Positions 33,733 through 42,924 of a DNA stretch of 64,000 nt are shown piece after piece. The position numbers were made by a program, and so were the translations under genes. Every line of letters starts with the position of its first letter. The first letter of the stretch is position 1. The stretch spans positions 558,001-622,000 of the forward strand of contig JACJWE010000001.1 in assembly GCA_020637365.1 (NCBI GenBank), in the 5' to 3' direction. The stretch comes from Acidimicrobiia bacterium. Lineage in GTDB: Bacteria; Actinomycetota; Acidimicrobiia; IMCC26256; JAGNEX01. Under the pieces are notes generated by a model. That model ran no database searches and was not told where the DNA came from. It saw nothing but the letters and a program-made list of their open reading frames with translations.

Positions 33733-36700
33733 ATGCCCAGACGAACCGATATCGAATCGATTCTCATTATTGGTTCCGGTCCCATCGTCATTGGCCAGGC
33801 ATGCGAGTTCGACTATTCGGGTACCCAGGCGTGCAAAGTGCTGCGCGATGAGGGCTTCCGAGTGATCCTTGCGAACTCGAACCCGGCGACCATCATGACC
33901 GACCCTGAGTTCGCTGACGCGACCTATGTCGAGCCCCTCGATGTCGACACGCTTCGTCGGATCATCGAAAAGGAACGCCCCGACGCGCTGCTGCCTACCC
34001 TCGGTGGTCAAACGGGTCTCAACCTTGCGGTCGAACTCCACGAAGCTGGCGTGCTGATCGAGTTTGGCGTCGAGATGATCGGTGCCAACATCGAGGCGAT
34101 TCACACCGCCGAGAACCGTGACCGATTCAAAGCAGCGATGACCGAGATCGGCTTGAAGGTGCCGGAATCAGCCTTCGCTCACACCATCGATGAGGCGATG
34201 GAATTCGCTGGGCAGATCGGTTATCCGCTGATCGTTCGCCCGTCGTTCATCCTCGGGGGGGCTGGCACAGGCCTCGCCGACGATGCAGACACGTTCCGCA
34301 CGGTCGCCGAACAGGGTCTCGCAGCATCGCCGGTCTCGGAAATCTTGATCGAACGCTCGATCGCCGGATGGAAAGAGTACGAACTTGAGCTCATGCGTGA
34401 CCATGCCGACAACTGCGTGGTCATCTGCTCGATCGAGAACTTCGACCCGATGGGCGTTCACACCGGCGATTCGATCACCGTCGCCCCCGCTCAGACCCTG
34501 ACCGACGTCGAGTACCAACTGATGCGCGATGCCGCGTTTGCGTGCATCCGACGGATCGGTGTCGACACGGGCGGTTCCAACATCCAGTTTGCTGTCAACC
34601 CCGCCGACGGCGACATGGTCGTGATCGAGATGAATCCGCGGGTCTCGCGATCCTCTGCGTTGGCGTCGAAAGCGACCGGATTCCCCATCGCGAAGATCGC
34701 GGCAAAGCTCGCGGTCGGATACCGCCTCGATGAGATTCTCAACGACATCACCAAGGAAACGCCGGCGAGTTTTGAGCCATCCATCGACTATGTCGTGACC
34801 AAGATTCCCCGCTGGGCCTTTGAAAAGTTCCCCGACGTTCCGGCTCGTCTCACCACTCGGATGCAGTCGGTTGGGGAGGTCATGGCAATCGGTCGGACAT
34901 TCACCGAATCGGTGCAGAAGGCGATGCGGTCCCTCGAACAGGGGCGTGCCGGACTCAACGCCGATCCCGCCGAACGCGAGCTCGAGAAGTTTTCAGATGA
35001 TGAACTGCTCGCTGCGATGGCGATCGCCACACCGGACCGAATTGGCCAGGTACACGCCGGTCTGGGTCGTGGGTTTGGCATCGACGCGGTGCACGACGCG
35101 ACCAAGATCGACCCCTGGTTCCTCGACCAGCTCGAACAACTCTGTGAGGTCCGCGTCGAACTCGAGGGTTTTGTCGCTACAACAGATGAGCGGCTCGCTC
35201 CGAGAGATCGTGTCGGTGCGGTGGCAGATCGCTTGACCAGAGCGGATTGGCGTCGAGCGAAACGCTTCGGGTTCTCCGATGAACAGCTCGCCTGGATCTG
35301 GGCTCGAGACGTATCACCCGATGTCTGCCAGGCGGTCCGGGTCGCCCGGCAGCTCGCTGGTATTACCCCGACCTATAAGACCGTCGACACGTGCGCTGCC
35401 GAATTCGCTGCGTTCACTCCCTACTACTACTCCACCTATGAGGATGAGTCCGAGCTATCCGAGCGCGAACGCCCCCGGGTGGTGATTCTTGGTTCGGGTC
35501 CGAATCGCATTGGCCAGGGGGTCGAGTTCGACTACTGCTGTGTACACGCAGCCTTTGCATTGTCCGACGCGGGGTTTGACACGGTCATGGTCAACTGCAA
35601 CCCCGAGACTGTGTCGACGGACTACGACACCTCGGACCAGCTGTTTTTCGAACCGCTGACCGAGGAAGATGTGCGCAACATCTGCGAGGCGGTCGATCCG
35701 GTCGGCGTCATCGTCTCGCTCGGCGGTCAGACGCCGCTCAAACTCGCACGGCGCCTCGAAGAGGCAGGCATTGCCATCGCGGGCACCGCTCCCAGCATGA
35801 TCGACCTCGCTGAAGATCGTGAGCAGTTCAATGCGCTGTGTGATCGGCTCGGCGTCCCTCAACCCGCGGGCGGCACCGCCACCAGTACCGAACAGGCGCT
35901 CCAGGTCGCAGCGTCGGTCGGTTATCCAGCCCTGGTCCGTCCGTCCTATGTGCTCGGCGGCCGGGCGATGGAGATCGTCTACGACGATCAGGCGCTGGTG
36001 CGGGCCATGCGGGCATTCGCCGTCGGTGGCTCGCTCGGACGCGAAGGCGGTCTGTCGTCGGAGCGGCCGGTACTGATCGACCGCTTTCTTGAGGGGGCGA
36101 CCGAAGTCGATGTCGATGCTGTGCGGGACAGCACCGGGGAGGTGCTGATCGGCGGCATCATGGAACACATCGAACAGGCCGGGATCCACTCCGGTGACAG
36201 CGCATGTGTGATCCCACCAGCGACGCTGAACGAACACGTCCTCGATCAGATCCGCACCCACACGCTGGCCTTTGCGCAGGCGTTGAATGTGGTTGGTTTG
36301 ATCAACATCCAATACGCCGTCAAGGACGATGAGGTGTTCGTCATCGAGGTCAATCCGCGGGCGAGTCGCACCGTTCCGTTTGTTGCAAAGGCGACCGGCG
36401 TGCCGCTGGCCAAGGTTGCGGCGCGGGTCGCGCTCGGCGCCACACTGGGCGAACTGCGCGACGAGGGGCTGGTGCGGGCACCCGTCGACGATCACGTCGC
36501 GGTCAAAGAAGCAGTGCTGCCGTTCAATCGGTTTCCTCAGTCCGACACGATTCTCGGGCCCGAAATGCGTTCGACCGGTGAGGTCATGGGGATCGACGCC
36601 ACCTTCGGCTGGGCGTTTCTCAAGAGTCAGATCGCTGCGGGGACTCGCATCCTCGGTCCCGGAACCTTGTTCATCTCACTCGCGGAACGCGACAAGGAGG

Positions 36701-37071
36701 AGGGCCTTCCGGTAGCGGCGGAGCTCGCATCGCTCGGATGGTCGGTGCTGGCTACCGCCGGAACGGCAGCCGCGTTGGACGAGATGGGAGTGGAGGTCGC
36801 AGGTGTGGTGGCCAAACTCGGTGAACAGACCGGACACGATGCCGTGTCGTTGCTCGCCGAAGGACGGGTCGACCTGGTGATCAACACCCCTCGCGGTCAC
36901 GGACCGCACACCGACGGTATGCATATTCGCCACGCCGCCGTGCGTCACGATGTGCCCTGTTTGACCACGGTCGCTGCGGCACAAGCGGCCGCACGAGGCC
37001 TCAAAACAGCGCAGGCGGCACCGCCTCAGGTTCGATCGCTACAGGAGTATCACGCAGGTGAAATCGGCTAG
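33733..37071 (+). CDS. carB: Carbamoyl-phosphate synthase large subunit
   Basis: The 1112-residue protein shows the internal duplication of CarB. The first half begins SILIIGSGPIVIGQACEFDY, the second VVILGSGPNRIGQGVEFDYC, each with an ATP-grasp domain (EMNPRVSRSSALASKATGFP and EVNPRASRTVPFVAKATGVP). A C-terminal MGS-like allosteric domain follows (VAKLGEQTGHDAVSLLAEG, then NTPRGHGPHTDG). It makes carbamoyl phosphate for pyrimidine and arginine synthesis. The ribosome site AAAGGAG precedes ATG 33733 by about 14 bases. The length is slightly above the 1070-1100 usual. It overlaps pyrD by 14 bases. Confidence 0.98.
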   Translation: MPRRTDIESILIIGSGPIVIGQACEFDYSGTQACKVLRDEGFRVILANSNPATIMTDPEFADATYVEPLDVDTLRRIIEKERPDALLPTLGGQTGLNLAVELHEAGVLIEFGVEMIGANIEAIHTAENRDRFKAAMTEIGLKVPESAFAHTIDEAMEFAGQIGYPLIVRPSFILGGAGTGLADDADTFRTVAEQGLAASPVSEILIERSIAGWKEYELELMRDHADNCVVICSIENFDPMGVHTGDSITVAPAQTLTDVEYQLMRDAAFACIRRIGVDTGGSNIQFAVNPADGDMVVIEMNPRVSRSSALASKATGFPIAKIAAKLAVGYRLDEILNDITKETPASFEPSIDYVVTKIPRWAFEKFPDVPARLTTRMQSVGEVMAIGRTFTESVQKAMRSLEQGRAGLNADPAERELEKFSDDELLAAMAIATPDRIGQVHAGLGRGFGIDAVHDATKIDPWFLDQLEQLCEVRVELEGFVATTDERLAPRDRVGAVADRLTRADWRRAKRFGFSDEQLAWIWARDVSPDVCQAVRVARQLAGITPTYKTVDTCAAEFAAFTPYYYSTYEDESELSERERPRVVILGSGPNRIGQGVEFDYCCVHAAFALSDAGFDTVMVNCNPETVSTDYDTSDQLFFEPLTEEDVRNICEAVDPVGVIVSLGGQTPLKLARRLEEAGIAIAGTAPSMIDLAEDREQFNALCDRLGVPQPAGGTATSTEQALQVAASVGYPALVRPSYVLGGRAMEIVYDDQALVRAMRAFAVGGSLGREGGLSSERPVLIDRFLEGATEVDVDAVRDSTGEVLIGGIMEHIEQAGIHSGDSACVIPPATLNEHVLDQIRTHTLAFAQALNVVGLINIQYAVKDDEVFVIEVNPRASRTVPFVAKATGVPLAKVAARVALGATLGELRDEGLVRAPVDDHVAVKEAVLPFNRFPQSDTILGPEMRSTGEVMGIDATFGWAFLKSQIAAGTRILGPGTLFISLAERDKEEGLPVAAELASLGWSVLATAGTAAALDEMGVEVAGVVAKLGEQTGHDAVSLLAEGRVDLVINTPRGHGPHTDGMHIRHAAVRHDVPCLTTVAAAQAAARGLKTAQAAPPQVRSLQEYHAGEIG

Positions 37072-38029
37072 CTGGATCGCTGCGACCCGGCGTGCGCGCC
37101 GGGTCGATACCTCGGTTCGATTGGGTCCACTCACCCTGAAGTCGCCGATCATCGCGGCATCGGGGACCTTCGGCCAGGGGGCCGAGGTCATGGGGATCAC
37201 CGATGCGTCCAAGATCGGTGCTGTGACGGTCAAGTCGCTGTCGGCGGAGCCGTGGGCTGGCAATCCTCCTGTGCGGGTCCATCCTGTGACAGCGGGGATG
37301 CTGAACGCCGTCGGCCTGCAGAATCCGGGGGTGTCGGCCTGGGTTTCTCAGGCACTTCCGCGGATTCCAGACGATGTCACCGTCATAGCGTCGCTGTGGG
37401 GACGCACGGTCGATCAATACGCCAAAGCGGCGCGGCTGCTTCTCGCTGCGGTGCCTCGGATAGCCGCAGTCGAAGTCAATGTGAGCTGTCCCAACCTCGA
37501 AGAAGCAAACGAGATGTTTGCCCACTCAGCCACTGCGACCCATGCGGTCATCTCAGCCGTGGCGACCGAGCTTGAGGGCAGTGGACTTCCGATCTTTGCC
37601 AAGTTGTCGCCCAATACCTGGGAGGTTCCGTCGATAGCGCAGGCAGCCTGTAACGCTGGCGCCACGGGACTGACGCTGGTCAACACGGTCATGGGGCTCG
37701 AAATCGATATCGAGTCGGGTACCGCCGCGCTCGGCCGTGGCGCCGGTGGACTCTCGGGGCCAGCGATCAAACCAATCGCCGCGCGGATCGTCGCTGAGGT
37801 GCATCGGACGCTGCCCGATGTGCCGATCATCGGGACCGGGGGCGTCGCTTCAGGTCTCGATGCTGTCGAGATGATGATGGCCGGTGCGAGCGCTGTCGGC
37901 GTGGGGACGGCCTCCTTTGTCGATCCTGGCGCGACGGTCCGAATTTCTCGCGAGGTCGCTCGGTGGTGCGGCGCGCACGGTGTCAGCCGGGTCAGCTCGC
38001 TGACCGGGACCTATAAGGCTCCCTCCTGA
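37058..38029 (+). CDS. pyrD: Dihydroorotate dehydrogenase, class 1B-type catalytic subunit
   Basis: The 323-residue protein contains PIIAASGTFGQGAEV, GLQNPGV, EVNVSCPNLEE (cysteine as catalytic base, typical of class 1 enzymes, class 2 has serine), the FMN-binding IIGTGGVASGLDAVEMMMAGA and GASAVGVGTA. It oxidises dihydroorotate to orotate. Class 1B enzymes normally work with the Fe-S flavoprotein PyrK, whose gene is usually adjacent; none is visible here. GTG 37058 lies within the end of carB. The gene is followed by pyrF. Confidence 0.93.
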   Translation: MKSASWIAATRRARRVDTSVRLGPLTLKSPIIAASGTFGQGAEVMGITDASKIGAVTVKSLSAEPWAGNPPVRVHPVTAGMLNAVGLQNPGVSAWVSQALPRIPDDVTVIASLWGRTVDQYAKAARLLLAAVPRIAAVEVNVSCPNLEEANEMFAHSATATHAVISAVATELEGSGLPIFAKLSPNTWEVPSIAQAACNAGATGLTLVNTVMGLEIDIESGTAALGRGAGGLSGPAIKPIAARIVAEVHRTLPDVPIIGTGGVASGLDAVEMMMAGASAVGVGTASFVDPGATVRISREVARWCGAHGVSRVSSLTGTYKAPS

Positions 38030-38074
38030 ACCGTCATCGACGGGGGAGCAACCCTACGAGAGGTAGAACTCGAC

Positions 38075-38745
38075 ATGGACGTCCCAGCTGCGGTTCGTGA
38101 ACGCCTGGCACTGGCGCTCGATGTTCCAGATGCCGACGAGGCTCGGCGCCTTCTCGATGAGGTGGAGAGGCGTTCGGCGTCGTCAAAATAGGCCTCGAAC
38201 TCTTTCTCGCCGAAGGCTTCGGGTTTGTCGATTCGGTAGCCGATGCCGGATGGCAGGTCTTTCTCGACCTCAAACTGCATGACATTCCAACCACGGTCGG
38301 CCGTGCTGCCTCTGTGGTGAGCATCCATGACGTCGCCTATCTGACGGTTCATACCAGCGGTGGAAGCGCGATGGTCAGTGCTGCGGTTCAGGCTGTCGGC
38401 GCCCACACGCGGGTTCTCGGCGTGACCGTTTTGACCTCAGAACCCGATGCAAGCGACTTTGATCGACGTGTTGAGATCGCTGCCGAGGCCGGTTGTTTCG
38501 GTGTGGTCTGTTCGGCACTCGAGCTCGGTCACCTTGCCGAGATCGCCCCGCAACTTCGTCCGGTTGTGCCCGGAATTCGCATGGCTGGCGCTGCCACACA
38601 TGACCAAGCTCGTGTCGCTACACCACAGAGCGCGCTGACCAATGGCGCTTCATTGCTCGTCGTTGGACGTGCTGTTACTGCGGCGCCGAATCGCGTGGAA
38701 GCTGCGGAAGTCCTGGTTAAACAGGCCGAATCCGTATTTTTTTAG
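38075..38745 (+). CDS. pyrF: Orotidine 5'-phosphate decarboxylase (frame broken near 38165)
   Basis: From ATG 38075 the first frame reads RERLALALDVPDADEARRLL and stops at 38216. From about 38168 another frame carries FGVVKIGLELFLAEG, the catalytic DLKLHDIPTTVGRAA, LLVVGRAVT and the stop at 38743-38745. One base is missing near 38163-38168 (GGAGAGGCG). Joined, it is a normal OMP decarboxylase of about 223 residues with the conserved DxKxxD-type site (DLKLHD). It makes UMP, the last step of the pathway. An operon with pyrD 45 bases upstream is likely. Confidence 0.92.
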
Positions 38746-38840
38746 TCAAGTTGGCTCACAAATGTGCCTTGAGGGCTCGCCGGAGGCGACGCGAAGGGGC
38801 ACAAACGCCCTATGCTCGCCGCTGGCGAAAGCGCAAACGC

Positions 38841-38866
38841 GGCAAAATAATCAAAAGTTTTTTGCC
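38841..38866. terminator. A/T-rich hairpin after pyrF, candidate terminator
   Basis: GGCAAAA (38841-38847) pairs with TTTTGCC (38860-38866). The right arm itself contains a T-run (TTTTTT). It lies about 95 bases after pyrF and 130 before mIHF, so it could end the pyr operon. Confidence 0.5.
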
Positions 38867-38998
38867 ATCGTGCGCGACTTCGCCCCTCGCGGTCAGCGTC
38901 TGGGTGGGACGTGTTGCAACGGCAGGTCCGCGAGTGTCGTGCCGACGGCCGGGTCGGTACCTGAGGGACATCAATCACAGATCTTGGAGGAACAAATC

Positions 38999-39311
38999 AT
39001 GCCGCTCCCACCAACATTGACGCCTGAACAACGCCAGGCCGCATTGGAAAAGGCCGCGGTTGCGCGTCGTGAACGTGCGGTAGTGAAAGAAAAGCTGAAG
39101 ATGGGTTCATTGACCTCGAAGAGCTTTTCGCCGAAAGCGACGACAACGAAACCATCGCCAAACTCAAGGTCCTCACGGTGCTTGAGTCCATGCCCGGTCT
39201 TGGCAAGGTGAAGGCTCGTCGCCTTCTGGAGTCCTTGGGTATCAGCGAGAGTCGACGAGTCAGGGGCCTGGGGCTAAACAGCGCGAAGCGTTGCTGACCC
39301 ACTTCTCATAA
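38999..39311 (+). CDS. mihF: Actinobacterial integration host factor mIHF (frame broken twice, near 39112 and 39272)
   Basis: ATG 38999 follows the strong site TTGGAGG. The first frame reads LPPTLTPEQRQAALEKAAVA and RRERAVVKEKLKMGS. From about 39112 another frame continues with IDLEELFAESDDNETIAKLK, LESMPGLGKVKARRLLES (the helix-two-turn-helix core) and SRRVRGLG. A third frame gives AKQREALLTHFS to TAA 39309-39311. The full protein (about 105 residues) matches mycobacterial IHF, an essential nucleoid protein unrelated to enterobacterial IHF. The second break is a missing G in the GGGG near 39271-39274. Its place before gmk and rpoZ is conserved in Actinobacteria. Confidence 0.9.
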
Positions 39312-39348
39312 GCGAGCGGGCCGTTCGCGTGCCCCTGAGATCTTTTGG

Positions 39349-39391
39349 TTGCACAAAGCGCAGCGCCTCAGGGGCGCTGCGCTTTGTGCAA
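39349..39391. terminator. Perfect 19-bp stem hairpin between mIHF and gmk
   Basis: TTGCACAAAGCGCAGCGCC (39349-39367) and its exact reverse complement (39373-39391) enclose the loop TCAGG. It is the strongest hairpin in the window. There is only a weak T-content afterwards (none directly following), so it may be a rho-independent-like terminator/attenuator for mIHF or an RNA-stability element; the position just after the mIHF stop suits termination. Confidence 0.65.
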
Positions 39392-39425
39392 GGGATGAGA
39401 ACCGCGTACTTTTCAACTGGTGAAT

Positions 39426-40037
39426 ATGTGTAAACCATCATTCATTCCAGGGCGATTGTTGCTGATTGCTGGCCCGTCAGGTGTCGGTAAAGGAACGCTG
39501 GTCAGGAAGCTCATTGATCGTCATCCGAACATTTGGGTTTCAATTTCAGCCACCACGCGCCAGCCGCGTCCCCGGCGAAGTTGACGGTGTTGACTATTTG
39601 TTCCTGACCCCGGGTGAGTTTGAGGCGACATCTGGCCAGGCAGGGTTTCTGGAAGCGTTCGAAGTTTTGGCAACTGGTACGGCACACCGAGAGCGCCGGT
39701 CGTCGAGAAGCTCCGCGATGGACGTGATGTGCTGTTGGAAATCGATACCCTTGGCGCTCTGGCCGTCCAGGAGTTCGCGGCAACCGACGACGACATCACG
39801 TCGATTTCGGTGTTTGTTCGAGCGCCGTCACGTTCTGAGCAAGAGCGTCGGCTGCGTGAGCGCGGGACCGACGCAGACGACGTGATCGCTCGTCGACTTG
39901 CCGAGGCGGCCGCAGAGGAAGAGCGTGCGATCCATTTCGACGCGACGGTGACCAACGCCGATGTTGATGCAGCGGTGGCCTCGATCGAGACGGTCTTTGG
40001 TTTGAGCTCGGGACGTCCCAGCAGATCGGCCGATTGA
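39426..40037 (+). CDS. gmk: Guanylate kinase (frame broken twice, C-run 39570-39573 and T-run 39665-39668)
   Basis: The first frame from ATG 39426 gives GRLLLIAGPSGVGKGTLVRK, the P-loop of guanylate kinase, then SISATTRQPRP. Removing one C from CCCC (39570-39573) restores PGEVDGVDYLFLTPGEFE. Adding one T to TTTT (39665-39668) restores FEVFGNWYGTPRAPVVEKLR and DGRDVLLEIDTLGALAVQEF. The end (SEQERRLRERGTDADD) is normal. The joined enzyme has about 204 residues and phosphorylates GMP to GDP. It is essential, so the two homopolymer breaks are almost certainly sequence errors. rpoZ follows. Confidence 0.92.
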
Positions 40038-40132
40038 CCCGACCCGCCGGGCGCAACGTGTTTCAGGTATGGTGCACGGTCCGGTTGTCCAGCGTGGCCG
40101 TTGCCGCGTGTTCCTGTCAGGAGACTGAACAA

Positions 40133-40414
40133 ATGCAAAAACGGCGTATGTCGCTCGTCAGTCCAAAGATCGAAACCCTGATGGTGCACACCGATTCGCG
40201 CTTTGGGCTGGTGCTGCTCGCTTCGCGGCGTGCACGCGAGATCAACATCTATTTCAATCAGCTCGGTGACGGCCTCGGAACAATCGTGCCCCCCCAGGTG
40301 GCCTCGGTGTCACGCAAGCCCCTCTCGATCGCCCTTGAAGAGATCGAACCCGGCAAGATCGTTCCAGCCGAGGTCGACGAACCGACCCCCGCTCCGCCGC
40401 TGGAAGTGGCGTAG
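40133..40414 (+). CDS. rpoZ: RNA polymerase omega subunit
   Basis: From ATG 40133 (93 residues) the protein shows the omega core HTDSRFGLVLLASRRAREIN followed by IYFNQLGDGLG, which corresponds to the SKFALVxxAAKRARQINxYY pattern, and a C-terminal extension (PLSIALEEIEPGKIVPAEVD) typical of actinobacterial omega. ATG 40148 is an alternative start. Omega assists assembly of RNA polymerase by binding beta-prime. Its place between gmk and coaBC is the classical order. The open frame upstream of 40133 is not conserved. Confidence 0.92.
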   Translation: MQKRRMSLVSPKIETLMVHTDSRFGLVLLASRRAREINIYFNQLGDGLGTIVPPQVASVSRKPLSIALEEIEPGKIVPAEVDEPTPAPPLEVA

Positions 40415-40461
40415 TTCTTTTTTCGGGCTGTCGTTACGGTTCGACGGGATACGAATCGCCG

Positions 40462-41715
40462 GTGAGCTACATCGCTGGGCGCCGCGTCGTACTTGGGGTA
40501 TGTGGGGGGATTGCCGCCTACAAGGCGGTCGAATTGACTCGTCTGCTCACCGGTGCGGGCGCGCATGTCTCGCCCATCATGACCCCAGGAGCTCAACGTT
40601 TTCTGGGACAGACGACGTTGTCCGCGTTGGCTTCAGAGCCGGTCCAAACATCTTTGTGGGATGAGTCCAGTCCAATTCCGCACACACGGTTGGGACAGAA
40701 CGCAGATGTGATCGTGGTCGCCCCGGCAACCGCAAAGATCATCGGCAAGTTAGCCAACGGCATCTCCGATGATTTGCTGAGCGCTACGTTGCTCGCAACC
40801 CGTGCCCCCGTGGTTTTGGCGCCCGCGATGCACACCGAGATGTGGGAGCATCCTGCGGTGCGTCTCAACGTCAAACGTCTCGACGACTGGGGTTTTCACC
40901 GGGTTGGACCCGATGAGGGACGGTTGGCCGGTGGCGGCGACTCGGGCGTTGGACGTATGGCCGAACCGGCTGCTATCGCCGCTGCGGTCCAGTCGCTTTT
41001 CGCCGATCTGCTCAGCGACGATCTTGCCCCATCCCGTGAGCTCGCTGGACGCCGGATCCTGGTCACGGCCGGTGGGACGAGGGAGCCGATCGACCCGGTG
41101 CGCTTCATCGGCAATGCCAGCTCGGGAAAGATGGGCTACGAGGTGGCGTGTGAGGCGGCCCGTCGGGGTGCATCGGTGGTGCTCGTCTCGACCGTCGATC
41201 GTGCGGTGCCGGGTGAGCTCTCCAACATCGACGTGGTCCGCGTCGACACTGCCGACCAGATGCACCGAGCTGTCGCCGAGGTGTTTGGAGCGGTGGACGT
41301 CGCGGTGATGGCTGCTGCTGTCGCGGATTTCAAGGTGAGCAACGCAGCCTCCGAAAAGATCAAGAAGGCTGGCGGGCCGCCGAACATCGTGTTGGAACCA
41401 ACCGTCGACATCCTTGCCGAGCTCGGCAGGACGAAGACAACTCAAATCGTCGTGGGGTTCGCAGCGGAAACTCACTCGCTACTCGACAACGCCCGCGGCA
41501 AGCTAGTGCAGAAAAATGCGGATCTCATCGTGGCCAACGACGTGTCCGCACCCAACGTCGGATTTCACTACGACACCAACCAGGTCACGCTGGTCGATGC
41601 CTCCGGGGATGTTGACCTACCGCTGATGTCAAAACAACGGACCGCGGCGGCGATTTGGGACCGAATCGAAATACTGTTGGCGCGGCGATCTGCCGCCACA
41701 GGACGGAGTACTTAG
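40462..41715 (+). CDS. coaBC: Bifunctional phosphopantothenoylcysteine decarboxylase / phosphopantothenate-cysteine ligase
   Basis: The 417-residue protein has the FMN-binding CoaC half (VVLGVCGGIAAYKAVELTRL, VLAPAMHTEMWEHPAV) and the CTP-dependent CoaB half (ILVTAGGTREPIDPVRFIGN, then SSGKMGYEVA, and FAAETHSLLDNARGKL with NDVSAPNVGF). It carries out two coenzyme A steps. The CoaC active-site loop, ACGD-like in E. coli, reads LAGGGDSGVGRMAEP here, so the usual cysteine position appears to be glycine (about 40925-40945). GTG start 40462. It abuts metK directly. Confidence 0.95.
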   Translation: MSYIAGRRVVLGVCGGIAAYKAVELTRLLTGAGAHVSPIMTPGAQRFLGQTTLSALASEPVQTSLWDESSPIPHTRLGQNADVIVVAPATAKIIGKLANGISDDLLSATLLATRAPVVLAPAMHTEMWEHPAVRLNVKRLDDWGFHRVGPDEGRLAGGGDSGVGRMAEPAAIAAAVQSLFADLLSDDLAPSRELAGRRILVTAGGTREPIDPVRFIGNASSGKMGYEVACEAARRGASVVLVSTVDRAVPGELSNIDVVRVDTADQMHRAVAEVFGAVDVAVMAAAVADFKVSNAASEKIKKAGGPPNIVLEPTVDILAELGRTKTTQIVVGFAAETHSLLDNARGKLVQKNADLIVANDVSAPNVGFHYDTNQVTLVDASGDVDLPLMSKQRTAAAIWDRIEILLARRSAATGRST

Positions 41716-42924
41716 ATGAGCTCGCATTTTGTATTTACATCGGAGTCGGTGACCGAGGGACATCCCGACAAGGTTTGTGATCAGGTTTCTGATGCGGTTC
41801 TCGATGCCGTACTGGCACAGGACCCCATGAGTCGGGTCGCCTGTGAGACGCTGGTCAAAACAGGTTTCGCCGTGATCGCTGGCGAACTGACCACCGATGC
41901 GGTGGTCGATTTTCAGCAGGTTGTTCGCGACACGATCACCGGCATTGGTTACGACAACGGTGCGGTCGGGTTCGACGGTAAGACCTGCGGTGTGTTGGTC
42001 GCACTCGACAAGCAGTCAGCCGACATCGCCCAAGGTGTCGATGACGCGCTCGAAGCGCGCTCGGGTCAACAAGACCATTACGACCGTGTCGGCGCCGGCG
42101 ACCAAGGCATGATGTTCGGCTATGCCTGCGACGAGAACGACGATCTCATGCCGACACCGATTTGGTTGGCACACCGCCTTTCTGAGCGTCTCGCCGCTGT
42201 CCGTAAGGACGGCACGCTGGGCTATCTCTGTCCCGATGGCAAAACCCAGGTATCGATTCGCTACGACAACGGCCGGCCCGTTGCCCTTGAGCGGGTGTTG
42301 ATCTCGACCCAAACCGCTCCCGGAACCTCCATCGCTTCGACGCTGCGTCCCGATCTGATCGAACAGGTCATCTTGCCGACGATCCCCGAGTTCCTCGCGG
42401 CCGACTTCGAAGTTACCGACGACACGGTATTCATCAACCCGACCGGCAGTTTCGAGGTGGGCGGCCCCGTCGCCGACGCAGGGTTGACGGGTCGCAAGAT
42501 CATTGTCGACACCTACGGTGGTTGGGCTCGACACGGTGGTGGGGCGTTCTCAGGTAAGGACTGCACGAAGGTCGACCGGTCGGCTGCATACGCAACCCGG
42601 CACGTCGCCAAGTCTGTCGTGGCCGCTGGTTTGGCCCATCGATGCGAGGTACAGGTTGCCTACGCGATCGGCAAGGCACGCCCCATGTCGATCATGGTGG
42701 AAGATTTCGGTACCGGGCAGGTCGCCCCGGACAAGCTCGCTGCCGCTGTCGAACAGGTCTTTGACCTGCGGCCCGCAGCGATCATCGACAATCTCGATCT
42801 TCGACGTCCCATCTACGCTCCGACCGCAGCGTATGGACACTTCGGACGTTCCGACCTCGATCTGCCGTGGGAACACACCGAACAAACCGCCAACAAGCTG
42901 CGAGACGCGGTGAACGCCAACTGA
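41716..42924 (+). CDS. metK: S-adenosylmethionine synthetase
   Basis: The 402-residue protein shows FVFTSESVTEGHPDKVCDQV, the GAGDQGMMFGYA signature, KTQVSIRY, and GGGAFSGKDCTKVDRSAAYA (phosphate-binding P-loop-like motif), with normal length. It makes SAM from methionine and ATP. ATG 41716 begins directly after the coaBC stop, so the two are translated in series. The window shows no SAM riboswitch upstream, which fits the lack of a leader. Confidence 0.98.
   Translation: MSSHFVFTSESVTEGHPDKVCDQVSDAVLDAVLAQDPMSRVACETLVKTGFAVIAGELTTDAVVDFQQVVRDTITGIGYDNGAVGFDGKTCGVLVALDKQSADIAQGVDDALEARSGQQDHYDRVGAGDQGMMFGYACDENDDLMPTPIWLAHRLSERLAAVRKDGTLGYLCPDGKTQVSIRYDNGRPVALERVLISTQTAPGTSIASTLRPDLIEQVILPTIPEFLAADFEVTDDTVFINPTGSFEVGGPVADAGLTGRKIIVDTYGGWARHGGGAFSGKDCTKVDRSAAYATRHVAKSVVAAGLAHRCEVQVAYAIGKARPMSIMVEDFGTGQVAPDKLAAAVEQVFDLRPAAIIDNLDLRRPIYAPTAAYGHFGRSDLDLPWEHTEQTANKLRDAVNAN

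Noticed and set aside
33001..34104. Minus-strand open frame of 367 codons across carA-carB
   Set aside because: It covers parts of two well-defined genes and shows no protein-like motifs.
41700..41716. SAM riboswitch ahead of metK
   Set aside because: coaBC and metK are directly adjacent with no room for a leader.
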